Source: Planctomycetota bacterium (GTDB taxonomy: Bacteria > Planctomycetota > UBA1135). From it: a stretch of 64,000 nucleotides of DNA. Below, piece after piece: positions 47,063 to 56,786 of this stretch (its first letter is position 1; the number at the start of each line of letters is the position of its first letter). The notes beneath the pieces are model-generated. The model made no database searches. It was not told where the DNA came from and saw nothing but the letters and a program-made list of their open reading frames with translations. The position numbers and the translations under genes are program-made. Location of the stretch: NCBI GenBank assembly GCA_018671175.1, contig JABHIE010000018.1, positions 62,001 through 126,000 of the forward strand. The letters run 5' to 3'.

Positions 47063-49909
47063 ATGATTTCCCTACCTATATCCCCCACTTTTCAGCGGCA
47101 TGATTTGCCGATACAAAAGCCTCTGCTCGACGAGGCTTGTGATTGGCTGTTTACCGAGCAGCCTAATGGTGATTTTTCGGGTTATGTGATTGCGAGCACC
47201 GGCAGCCGAGCGGGGCGTTTCCTTGAAGAGCGGCTGGCATTGCGCGCAGAGACTGACGGCCTGCTTCAGTCATTTCAAGCCCCCGATTTCTGCACAGCCG
47301 CCGAGCTGGCAGACCGCGCCTTGGGTTTGGCGCCTGGAGTCGTCGCCGATGCACCTTTGCGCGGTTTACTCTGGAAAGATGCGCTGCAGTCGGTTGGCGA
47401 CCTGGGCTTAGCTGGCCTAATGAGCCACCCTCCTAAATTATGCGATTTTTCAGGGCTGGCTGATTTGGCTGAGCTTGTGCAAAACCTGCATCGCGATTTG
47501 GCCGCCCAAGGCTTGTTGTTCGCCGATGTCCTGAGCCATGATGCTTTCGATGACTCAAAGACTGAGCGCTGGCGAATCTTGGTTGAAATCCAATCGCACT
47601 ATCGCCACTCCCTTGATGAGTTGGGGCGAGTCGACATTCATCTAGCCCGCCTCGGAGCGGCAGCTAGTGAAATTGGGTTGGCCGATTTAAAGCAACGCGC
47701 CGTTTTGCTTTGCGTCCCTGAATTGCCCCTGATTCAAAAATGCTTGTTCGCCAAATTGGCTGGGCAAATCACGCTTGTGCAGGCGAAGCCACAAGACTTG
47801 GCCGAGTCCTTCGACGCTTGGGGCTGCGTGCAACCTGAGGTCGTCCCCCACTCGACTGGGCTTTCTTTGCCAACAGCGATCTGTCGTTTTGGCGAAAACC
47901 CACGCGAGATGGTTGAGCTTGGTCTGCGTGCTTTGCGCGAGCGCGACGAGCCTTTGCCGCCTGAGCAGGTTTCATTTGGCTTGCTTGAAGCAGAGTGCGG
48001 CCCCTTTCTTGAGCAAGCGTTGGCGGCGTGTGGTCAAGATTTGCACCGGCCTTCGGGCGTTAAAATGACGCAAACACTGCCGTTTACTTTATTGAGCGAC
48101 TTACTCAATTGGCTGAGTAGCCCCAGTTTTACGCATTGGGTTGATTTGCTCACGCATCCTCATTTTGAAAGTTGGCTCGTGAAGCACCCTGCTCTTGATT
48201 TAGTCAAAACACAACTGGGTGAGGCTTTTGATTGCTACCACGCGGCTCACTTGCCGGCGCGGCGGCCGCAGTCTTGGCTTGATCTGAAATACGACAACTG
48301 GGCACCTCCACTGTTGCGCGAGGCGAGCGATGTGGCTCAACAATGCCTAAGTTGTTTTACCGATGGCGACGCAGCAATGCCCATTTTGGCGGGGCGGCTG
48401 CGCGCATTCATGTCCAAAATTTGTGGCGATGAATCGATTGTGCCTGATGCCACTCTGCGGAATCACCGCAAGGCTGGTGCTTTGCAAAAACTCGTTTCCA
48501 TTCTCGAGTCTCTTGAAAATGTACCCGCTGCGGCTGTGTCTCAAAGCGCGTTATACATGCAAATGCAACCCGCCGATTTTTTGCGACTCGTGCAACAATA
48601 CGCTCAGCGGCGCGATTTGCCCGACCCTTATAAGTTAGGCGCAATCGAAAGCTTGGGCTGGCTTGAGCTGCCGCTTGACCCGGCGGCCAGCGTCATCATC
48701 CTCGGCTTTAATGAAGAGAGGGTCACTTCTGCCCCCAAAGGCCATCCTTTTTTGCCACAAGAGTTGGCCGATGCCATTGGCTTGCCCAGCGACCCTGAGC
48801 GATTGGCTCGCGATGCCTGGGTTTTAGCCGTGCTGCAAGCTACGCGATCCGGTGCTGGCGATTTGGTTTTAATCGGCGGGCGCACCAACAATGACGGCGA
48901 CCCACTGCGTCCGAGTCGTTTGCTATTTTTCGATGACGCCACACGCTCATTAGACCGCATGAAGCAATATGTGGCTGAATCTCCTAAACCAGAATTGGCC
49001 CAAACGAGCGCAGTTGATGTATTTGTTCCACCGCTCGCGCCAACTGCGCCAGAGGTCAAGCGGGTTTCGGTTACTTCCTTCAAAGCTTTCCTTGATTCTC
49101 CCTATCATTTTTATATCAATCGCCTTTTAGGGTTAGGCGAAAGTGAACGCAGCGCCATCGAGATGGACGCCCTGCTCTACGGCAATTTTGTTCACGACAT
49201 TACTGAGCGCTTTGGTCGATGCGATTCCAAAGACAGCCAAGATGCCGACGAAATATTTGCCGCGCTCTGCCAAATGGCCACTCAAAGCGAGGCCGAGTTT
49301 TTCGGCAAAGAAATGAGTTTCGCCGTCAAATTGCAAACAGAACTAATCCAGAAACGCTTGCGCGCTTTTGCCGATGCCCAAGCCGCTTGGCGCGGCTTGG
49401 GCTGGCGCATCGACAAGGTCGAAGAAAAAATCGAAATCGATTTCGAGGGCGTTGAATTAGTCGGCAAAATTGACCGCATCGACTACCACAACAAATTGGG
49501 TAAATACGCTGTGTTCGACTACAAAACGGGCAATAAGCCCAATACCGTCAAGAAAGTGTTCTACAAAAAGCGGGGCACCGATGAAGCAAAGTGGTTTGAT
49601 TTACAGCTACCTCTCTATGTCAAACTTGCAGAAGAATCACTTTTCAAGCATGGCGCCGTCGGAGTCGCCGGCTATATCAACCTGTCAGAACAACCAACAA
49701 AAGACACCTTCTCTGTTGTTGATTTACGCGCGCCGATGGCCACCGGCTCAAAACATGAGTGGTCCGATGATGAGCTCGCCGCAGCAAACGAATACACTGC
49801 CGAGCTTATCCAACAAATGAAAAACTCCAACTGGCATGATGAAGTCGGCGGCGGTCAGTGGGATTCACTCACCATGGACACCCTCACGGGTCGGGGGTTA
49901 TTGAAATGA
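47063..49909 (+). CDS. AddB-like protein with C-terminal PD-(D/E)XK nuclease domain
   Basis: VTSFKAFLDSPYHFYINRLLGLGESE; NFVHDITERFG; KIDRIDYHNKLGKYAVFDYKTGNKP nuclease motif; overlaps the addA-like gene. Start at 47018 or 47063. Confidence 0.8.
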   Translation: MISLPISPTFQRHDLPIQKPLLDEACDWLFTEQPNGDFSGYVIASTGSRAGRFLEERLALRAETDGLLQSFQAPDFCTAAELADRALGLAPGVVADAPLRGLLWKDALQSVGDLGLAGLMSHPPKLCDFSGLADLAELVQNLHRDLAAQGLLFADVLSHDAFDDSKTERWRILVEIQSHYRHSLDELGRVDIHLARLGAAASEIGLADLKQRAVLLCVPELPLIQKCLFAKLAGQITLVQAKPQDLAESFDAWGCVQPEVVPHSTGLSLPTAICRFGENPREMVELGLRALRERDEPLPPEQVSFGLLEAECGPFLEQALAACGQDLHRPSGVKMTQTLPFTLLSDLLNWLSSPSFTHWVDLLTHPHFESWLVKHPALDLVKTQLGEAFDCYHAAHLPARRPQSWLDLKYDNWAPPLLREASDVAQQCLSCFTDGDAAMPILAGRLRAFMSKICGDESIVPDATLRNHRKAGALQKLVSILESLENVPAAAVSQSALYMQMQPADFLRLVQQYAQRRDLPDPYKLGAIESLGWLELPLDPAASVIILGFNEERVTSAPKGHPFLPQELADAIGLPSDPERLARDAWVLAVLQATRSGAGDLVLIGGRTNNDGDPLRPSRLLFFDDATRSLDRMKQYVAESPKPELAQTSAVDVFVPPLAPTAPEVKRVSVTSFKAFLDSPYHFYINRLLGLGESERSAIEMDALLYGNFVHDITERFGRCDSKDSQDADEIFAALCQMATQSEAEFFGKEMSFAVKLQTELIQKRLRAFADAQAAWRGLGWRIDKVEEKIEIDFEGVELVGKIDRIDYHNKLGKYAVFDYKTGNKPNTVKKVFYKKRGTDEAKWFDLQLPLYVKLAEESLFKHGAVGVAGYINLSEQPTKDTFSVVDLRAPMATGSKHEWSDDELAAANEYTAELIQQMKNSNWHDEVGGGQWDSLTMDTLTGRGLLK

Positions 49910-52900
49910 GTCAGCTCATCCACGAAGTCGCGCTTGCATCTGCTGGCACCGGCAAAACTTTTGATTTGTCTGGCCGATATTTGGCTCTTGCGATTGCCGC
50001 ACCTGGCGAGCTAAAAGATATCTTAGCGACAACATTTACGCGCGCAGCCGCTGGCGAGATTTTGCAGCGCATCCTTGAGCGATTGGTTGAGGCGAGCCTG
50101 CATGAAAGCAAATTGATTGAGTTAATTGATCACAATTTTGCACCGGCTGGTTGGTCGGCCAATGATGCTCGTGCTCTGGCCTTGCATTTAGGGCAGCAAA
50201 TTAATTTCCTGCAAGTGCGCACTCTAGATTCGTTTTTTCACCAATCCGTTAAAGCAAATGGCCTAGATTTGGGTTTGCCAACCAAGTGGGGCATTGCCGA
50301 AGAGCATCAAAACAATGAGTTGTGTGCAAATGTTTTAGCGCAAACCTGCGATGATCGTGGGCTCGACAAAATGATGGATGTCGTCAATGGTTTACATGGC
50401 GAAAAAGCCTTGCGTCAACCACTCGAAAAACTGCAAGAGCTCGTCAGCCATGGGCTTGAGATTTTTCAAGACGCACCCGCTGAAGCTTGGCAATGCGTTG
50501 CTGAGCAGCCTGGGCCATCTCAACAAACATGTCTCGATTTGTTTCAGCAAGCCGCGATTCCTCAAAAGAAAAGTGGTGGCGACGATTCGCGGTGGTCCAA
50601 ACTCAAAGCCCTACTTATCGATACCTTGAGCGGCTCGACAAGCGATGCTTTTTCGTTAGTCGAGCACACTGTTGTCCTTAAATTTGCAAGCAGCGGCACG
50701 CGCGAAAAATACTACAACCACTCTCTTGAGATCTGGGCTTCCGAGCTTGGGCATTTAGTGAGTTATCTCCGGGGTCTGGTTTCCAAATCAGTTGCGGCAA
50801 AAAACAAAGAGTCCTTCCAGTTGCTTCGAGATTACGACAAGGCCTTGCTTGAGTCGCGGGCGCGGTCGGGGCTATACGGCTTCCAAGATATCTCAGCCCT
50901 TTTAGGCCGGGCGGTTGCGTCAGGCACGATTTCTATCACTCCACCGCAGCACTTACTGCTCGATGAATTTCAAGACACCGCCGTGCCACAGTGGCGTGTT
51001 CTTGAGCCACTACTTCATGATGTGCTTCAAAAAGACGGCAAGTTGTTTTGCGTGGGCGATGTCAAACAGGCCATTTACGGCTGGCGTTCGGGCGAGTCTA
51101 AATTACTTTCTGGCTTACCGGGTTGGGCAAAAAACACCGCCAAGAAAACGGTCACCACAACTCCCAAAAACACAAACTACCGTTCCTCGCAAATCATTTT
51201 GTCTACGGTTGACCAAGTTTTTCAGGGCGTTAAAAGAGCAACATTCAGCGACGATGATCGTTCAGAGGCTTGCTTGGCAGGTCCTGCCGAGCGTGCAGCA
51301 CTCGCCACCTGGATGAGTGGCTACAAAAAGCACAAAGCCCATCACAACAAGTTGCAAGGTGCTGCCGTATTGGCCTTAGTCGAAAGCCACGACACAGATG
51401 AGTTAAAAGAAAAAGATGCCGTCCTGATTGCTGCGGCGGATCGCGCGGCGGCCATACTTGATGACAACCCCCATGCTTCGATTGCGATTCTATGCCGCAC
51501 GAATAAGCCCATTCCGGTTTTGCAAGATCGGCTGAGCAAACACGGGATTGCTTCATCCGGCGTGGGTGGTAGCTTGCTGACCGACTCGACTGTGGTGCGA
51601 CTCTTTTTATCACTTTGTCGTTGGCTAGATCACAAGGGCAATTCGCTGGCTGCTTTTGCCGTGCAGAGTTCACCTCTTGCCAAAGCCCTCAATGTGAGCC
51701 TGGGTATACATGATTCAAAACTGCGCACTCACCTCGCTTACCTGCGAGAGACGATTCTTGCCGAAGGCATGGGGCCATTCCTCAATGGCTTTGCTGAAGC
51801 GACACACAAAAACTGGCACTCTCATCACGAGCGGCGGCGATTCCGGCAGCTCATTGATTTAGCCTTCCGCTGGGATGCCATGCCCCCTGATTCGGTTAGC
51901 GCTTTTGCTGATTTCGTAGACAGCAAACGATTGTCCGACCCAGAGGCCGCTTCGGTTGAGGTCTTAACCGTGCATGCATCCAAGGGCCTTGAATACGATG
52001 TGGTGATTCTGCCGCAGCTAAAAGAGTCTTTGCTCAAGACGGGCAGCAACAGCTTGATGGGCGTGCGCCCCGATCCATATTCATCTTATGACCTGGTTTC
52101 CTGGCGACCGAGTGGCGCTCAGGTGACTTTACTGCCCAAGTTGCACGAAATGGCCTTGACGGTCGACACCCATGCCGTGCGCGATTCGCTTTCTTTGCTT
52201 TATGTGGCGATGACTCGCGCTGTGCATTGGGTCGAAATGCTTCTGCCACCGCCGCCAAAAAAACGGGGCAAAGATACCTACGCCAATATGTTGCGTGGTG
52301 CGCTGATAGGTAATCCGAAAAACAAACGCGATTTCGTCATTGCTCCAAAAGAAATTGCCGGCCTTGATGCTGGTTACGCTTTTGAGTTGTTGTGGGCTCA
52401 TCCTAATTCACAATCTACTTTCGAGCCAAAGGCCGCAGACAAAAAAGTCATTCGCGCACTTCCGACCGCCGATTTTGCACGCCCGCTGTTTTCCGAGGTC
52501 ATTCAACCACGGTCCTTGCGCACTTGGAGCCCCTCTTCCGCTGAAGGTGGTGGCCAAATCGAGTTGGGTTTCCTCTTGGCTGAAAATGGTCGGCAGGCCA
52601 AGCAAAAAGGCACGCTGGTGCATGCTTTGTTTGAGCAGATTAAGTGGCTTGAAGATGGCTTACCAAATGATGAAACTCTCCTAGCTAAATTGCCCGAGAT
52701 CTGTCAATTTATACCTAGCCCAAATGAGGCCCAGGAAGCGCTTGCTGTTTTTCATCGCGGCCTAGCGCGGGCAGAAATCCATGCCGCGCTCACTCAACCT
52801 GAGCAACCAACAACGGTTTGGCCGGAAAAGAAATTCTCACTGCCCGTTTTCGATGACGACGGCAATAAAACCATCCTTCGCGGCACGATTGATAGGGCGG

Positions 52901-53082
52901 TCTTGTTTCTCAAAGACAATGGCGACATTGAGCGCATCGTTATCCAAGACTGGAAAACAGGCGAGCGTGCTGATGAGCGATATGCGCCGCAACTCGAGGC
53001 TTATCGCAAAGCCGTCATGATAATGACGGGTCTGCCATCAGAGGCTATCGAGACTGAGCTGCTCTATCTCGAGGCCGACTAA
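49906..53082 (+). CDS. UvrD-family helicase, AddA-like, with C-terminal nuclease motif
   Basis: Walker A ASAGTGKTFDLSGRYLALA; LLLDEFQDTAVPQWRVLEPLL; VGDVKQAIYGWRSGE; VLTVHASKGLEYDVVILP; LLYVAMTRAVHWVEML; IVIQDWKTGERADERYAPQLEAYRKAV. Confidence 0.92.
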   Translation: MSQLIHEVALASAGTGKTFDLSGRYLALAIAAPGELKDILATTFTRAAAGEILQRILERLVEASLHESKLIELIDHNFAPAGWSANDARALALHLGQQINFLQVRTLDSFFHQSVKANGLDLGLPTKWGIAEEHQNNELCANVLAQTCDDRGLDKMMDVVNGLHGEKALRQPLEKLQELVSHGLEIFQDAPAEAWQCVAEQPGPSQQTCLDLFQQAAIPQKKSGGDDSRWSKLKALLIDTLSGSTSDAFSLVEHTVVLKFASSGTREKYYNHSLEIWASELGHLVSYLRGLVSKSVAAKNKESFQLLRDYDKALLESRARSGLYGFQDISALLGRAVASGTISITPPQHLLLDEFQDTAVPQWRVLEPLLHDVLQKDGKLFCVGDVKQAIYGWRSGESKLLSGLPGWAKNTAKKTVTTTPKNTNYRSSQIILSTVDQVFQGVKRATFSDDDRSEACLAGPAERAALATWMSGYKKHKAHHNKLQGAAVLALVESHDTDELKEKDAVLIAAADRAAAILDDNPHASIAILCRTNKPIPVLQDRLSKHGIASSGVGGSLLTDSTVVRLFLSLCRWLDHKGNSLAAFAVQSSPLAKALNVSLGIHDSKLRTHLAYLRETILAEGMGPFLNGFAEATHKNWHSHHERRRFRQLIDLAFRWDAMPPDSVSAFADFVDSKRLSDPEAASVEVLTVHASKGLEYDVVILPQLKESLLKTGSNSLMGVRPDPYSSYDLVSWRPSGAQVTLLPKLHEMALTVDTHAVRDSLSLLYVAMTRAVHWVEMLLPPPPKKRGKDTYANMLRGALIGNPKNKRDFVIAPKEIAGLDAGYAFELLWAHPNSQSTFEPKAADKKVIRALPTADFARPLFSEVIQPRSLRTWSPSSAEGGGQIELGFLLAENGRQAKQKGTLVHALFEQIKWLEDGLPNDETLLAKLPEICQFIPSPNEAQEALAVFHRGLARAEIHAALTQPEQPTTVWPEKKFSLPVFDDDGNKTILRGTIDRAVLFLKDNGDIERIVIQDWKTGERADERYAPQLEAYRKAVMIMTGLPSEAIETELLYLEAD

Positions 53083-54119
53083 AACTCGGCCATATCCGGC
53101 CAAAGCGGCGCAACGAGCTCTAAATCGCGGCCCGTCATGGGGTGCTCGACTGTGAGCTTCCATGAATGCAACGCTTGGCGGCCAAGGATTAAAAGCTCAC
53201 GGTCGGCGTCGGTTAACTCATTGTGGACATTACGCAAAAACACATCATTGCCGCCCATGTACAGCTTGTCGCCCACAATTGGGTAGCCGAGATGAGCTAA
53301 ATGCACCCGCAACTGATGCGTGCGACCCGTTTTGGGGTAGAGCTCGACTAAGCTAAAGCCATGCTCGCGACGAGCGACTTTCCATTCGGTTTGTGAAGGG
53401 AGGCCGTCTTCGTCTGTGCGCACACACATACGCAAACGCACTTCGCTTTCGAGATCTTTGCCGATGGGCAAATCAACAAAGCCGCTGTCTTCAGGGATCT
53501 CGCCAATAACGAGCGCTTGATACGCTTTTTTGACTGTGCGCGCCTCAAATTGCTGGCCGATGCGCGACCGCGAGAGCTGATCTTTTGCGCACAAAACCAA
53601 GCCGCTCGTTTCACGGTCGAGACGATGACAAAGCGTCGGCATATCTTGTGTCGTGCCGTACATTTCGCGATGCCGCTCATGCACTAAATGAATCATCGAA
53701 CCCGTCAAATGCCCGTGACTTGGGTGCACATTAATGCCAGCTGGTTTGTTGACGGCGATGAGGTAATCGTCTTCGAAGATGACCTGCAACTCGCCGGGGT
53801 CATCGCCAATTTGATCTGGCGCAGGCTGAGGGTTTTCGAGCGTGACGATAATTTTTTGACCACGCAGCAGCTTTAAGCCAACTTTCATTGCACCGATTGT
53901 CGCGTTGGTGCGGTCTTTGTGCGTCTCGACTCGCACACGCCCTTCGGTGATTAATCGTTGCACGCCCGCGCGCGAATACCACGACATTTGACTTGTCAAA
54001 AAGGAATCAATGCGCCGACCCGAAATCGTCTCGCCCACTTCAAATTCAACTTCGTGAATTGGAATGCTCATATCTCGCTGACCGCGGCGGCGTTTGCGAG
54101 GGCGTTTGGGAGTCGGCAT
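53079..54119 (-). CDS. RluA/RluD family pseudouridine synthase with S4 domain
   Basis: S4-like [30 protein letters not shown]; catalytic [43 protein letters not shown]-like. Confidence 0.93.
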   Translation of the reverse strand: [346 protein letters not shown]

Positions 54120-54212
54120 GAGTGTGATGTTGTTTACAGATGGAATGTCTGCGTAGGCATGGAAAAACCCCGGCGCGCAAAAACGCACCGAGGCTTTGTA
54201 TTTGGACCGCTT

Positions 54213-54419
54213 TTAGAAGCGGGCGTTACGACGCATCCGCTCAGAGCGGCGGACGAGACGATAGCGCTCGATGCCTGCAAGACGACGCACGGTGGTCGGC
54301 TTGGTGAAGAAACTGCGATCTTTCATCTCTGCGAAGAGACCAGAACGGTTGCAGTTGCGCTTAAAGCGACGGAGGGCAGCCTCGAGAGACTCGTTAGGAC
54401 GAACTTGAACCTTAATCAT
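54213..54419 (-). CDS. rpsU: 30S ribosomal protein S21
   Basis: MIKVQVRPNESLEAALRRFKRNCNRSGLFAEMKDRSFFTKPTTVRRL... Confidence 0.93.
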   Translation of the reverse strand: MIKVQVRPNESLEAALRRFKRNCNRSGLFAEMKDRSFFTKPTTVRRLAGIERYRLVRRSERMRRNARF

Positions 54420-54551
54420 GATGATTGCTATTTTCCGCGGGCGACAGCGCTAAACGGGCCGAGTAGTCTACCCCCCCCGCCGCAATCCGTCCATATCTCG
54501 CTGCCATATCTTCACAAAAGCGACTTGCAGCCAAGCCTATACTTTTGCATC

Positions 54552-56744
54552 GTGCCACGCCCCCCTGCCTTCGACTCAAGCTCCCGCCGTTTTGGCGGCG
54601 ACGAAAAAGACGATGCGCACGAAACCCTTGAAGGCACAATAGGTTATGTCGTCTACGCCTCTGACGACTCTGATTATCTAGTCGCCCGATTTGAGACGGA
54701 TGAGGGTTTGACCACCATCGCGGGTTCGATTGGGCCGCTTGAAGGCGGCGAAAATTTGCGCCTACATGGTCGCTGGACCGAGCATCCTAAGTTCGGGAAG
54801 CAATTTCAGGCAACTTGGTCTGAGGTGGCGACACCCACAACCCTTACCGGGATGAAAAAATATCTCGGCTCTGGCGTCTTCCCTGGTATTGGGCCAGACC
54901 TCGCGAGCAAGCTGGTTGATCATTTTGGCATCGACACGCTTGACGCACTCGATGAGGGCAAGGCACGCCTCCGCGAGGTCGAAGGCATTGGGCCCAAGCG
55001 CGCTCAAACTCTAATGGATGGCTTTTCTGACGGGCGCGATCGACACCGCGTTTTTTCAGAATTGCGCGGGCTGGGCCTTAATGCCATGCAAAGCAACTCG
55101 CTTTATGAAAAATGGCAGGCGGGCGCAATCGACCGGGTGCGGGAAGACCCCTACGCGCTTTGCGATATGTTGCGCGGTTTTGGTTTTCGCACTGCTGAGC
55201 GCATTGCCGAGCAAGTCGGCATTGAGCGCGACTCGGTTGTGCGAGCTCGCGGCGTTTTGCAGCACCTCCTGCGCGAGGGCATGCAGCAGGGGCACGCTTG
55301 TATGCCCGAAGATGATTTGCTTCAGCAAATGCAAGAAGTCGGAATGGAGATTGAAACCATCCTTGAGGCCATTAAGGGGCTGGTTGATGCCGACCGCTTG
55401 CGCATCGGTGGCGAGCCACGCATGCACTACCTCCCCGAGATGTGGAATGCCGAAATTGGCGTGGCGGACAATATCCTTCGACTACTTGACGGTGAAGCCA
55501 GCTGCCCCGCTACGGCAGATCAAATTGAGTCGGCGGTTCGTCGGGCAACATTCACCCCAGACGAAAGTCAGCGCCGCGCCGTGGAAATGGCGCTTGAATC
55601 GCCATTCGCCGTGATGACGGGTGGCCCAGGCACAGGCAAAACCACAACCCTGCGATTGCTGCTCGAAATTTACGATGCCGCTGGTTTTGGCCCAGTCGAA
55701 TTGGCCTCCCCGACGGGCCGGGCGGCGAAGCGGCTCCAAGAAGCAACGGGGCGCAAGGCTTCAACGATTCATCGGCTGTTGGGCTTTGACCCAATGGAAA
55801 ACGGGTTTCGCCACAACGAAGACAACCCGATTGACGCAAGGGTGCTTGTCCTTGACGAAGTCTCGATGCTTGACCTGCCCCTGGCTCATGCACTTTTACG
55901 CGCAACCGCTGATGGGTGCCGCGTTCTTTTTGTCGGAGATGCCGATCAATTACCTTCGGTTGGCCCAGGCTCCGTTTTGCGCGATTTGGTGGCCTCTGCT
56001 GCAATTCCGACCACTCGCCTTGCGCGCATTCATCGCCAAGACCAAGGTTCTGGAATCATTGAAGCTGCTCATGCCATCCTTGAGGGGTGCTTGCCTGAGA
56101 CAGCGACATCCGGGGGGAGCGGCGATTTCTTTTTGAGCATTCAAGATGACGCGGAACAAGCCGCAACGATGGTTGAAAAAATTGTGTGCGAGCGCATCCC
56201 TGGTAAATACGACATCGACCCCATGCAAGATGTACTTGTATTGGCTCCGATGTATCGAGGCGCTCTGGGCGTTGATGCACTCAATGATCGGCTCGCCGCA
56301 TCTCTTAACCCAGACGGCGCCGCTGGCCCTGAATGGGCAAATGGCTTGCGTGTCGGTGACCGTATTATGATTGTTAGAAATGATTATGATCGTGAAGTTT
56401 TTAACGGCGACACGGGCATTGTTTTAGCAATCGGCACAAACAATGTGAGCCTCGAAGTCGGTGGCTATATTTTGGAATACAAAGCCAACGAGATGCATGA
56501 TTTTATTCGGTCTTATTGTGTGACCGTGCATCGCTCGCAAGGCTCAGAAGCCAAAGCGGTTGTTGTCGTTTTAGGCAGTAGCCACTACATGATGCTGCGT
56601 CGCAATTTGCTTTATACAGCAGTCACGCGCGGCAAAGATTTGGTAGTCGTCGTCGCAAATCGACAAGCCTTGCGACAAGCTGTAAGCAACGCAACCGAAA
56701 ATTTACGCCACGGTCAATTGCAGCAGCGCCTCGCGGTGCATTAA
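54552..56744 (+). CDS. RecD2-like SF1B helicase
   Basis: TLEGTIGYVVYASDDSDYLVARFETDEG; GIGPDLASKLVDHFG HhH; Walker A MTGGPGTGKTTTLRLLLEIY; LVLDEVSMLDLPLA; DFIRSYCVTVHRSQGSEAKAVVVVL. Start probably GTG at 54552. Confidence 0.93.
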   Translation: MPRPPAFDSSSRRFGGDEKDDAHETLEGTIGYVVYASDDSDYLVARFETDEGLTTIAGSIGPLEGGENLRLHGRWTEHPKFGKQFQATWSEVATPTTLTGMKKYLGSGVFPGIGPDLASKLVDHFGIDTLDALDEGKARLREVEGIGPKRAQTLMDGFSDGRDRHRVFSELRGLGLNAMQSNSLYEKWQAGAIDRVREDPYALCDMLRGFGFRTAERIAEQVGIERDSVVRARGVLQHLLREGMQQGHACMPEDDLLQQMQEVGMEIETILEAIKGLVDADRLRIGGEPRMHYLPEMWNAEIGVADNILRLLDGEASCPATADQIESAVRRATFTPDESQRRAVEMALESPFAVMTGGPGTGKTTTLRLLLEIYDAAGFGPVELASPTGRAAKRLQEATGRKASTIHRLLGFDPMENGFRHNEDNPIDARVLVLDEVSMLDLPLAHALLRATADGCRVLFVGDADQLPSVGPGSVLRDLVASAAIPTTRLARIHRQDQGSGIIEAAHAILEGCLPETATSGGSGDFFLSIQDDAEQAATMVEKIVCERIPGKYDIDPMQDVLVLAPMYRGALGVDALNDRLAASLNPDGAAGPEWANGLRVGDRIMIVRNDYDREVFNGDTGIVLAIGTNNVSLEVGGYILEYKANEMHDFIRSYCVTVHRSQGSEAKAVVVVLGSSHYMMLRRNLLYTAVTRGKDLVVVVANRQALRQAVSNATENLRHGQLQQRLAVH

Positions 56745-56750
56745 CCAATC

Positions 56751-56786
56751 AAAGCAAAACCATGGTTTGCTTTTAAGGCAAACCAT
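56751..56786. terminator. Intergenic hairpins between convergent genes (probable bidirectional terminator)
   Basis: AAAGCAAAACCATGGTTTGCTTTT and the overlapping ATGGTTTGC-TTTTAAG-GCAAACCAT (perfect 9-bp stem). Confidence 0.55.

Noticed and set aside
53958-54551. N-terminal extension of the RecD2 ORF
   Set aside because: Covers rpsU and the RluD N-terminus antisense. Recognisable RecD2 sequence begins at about 54552.
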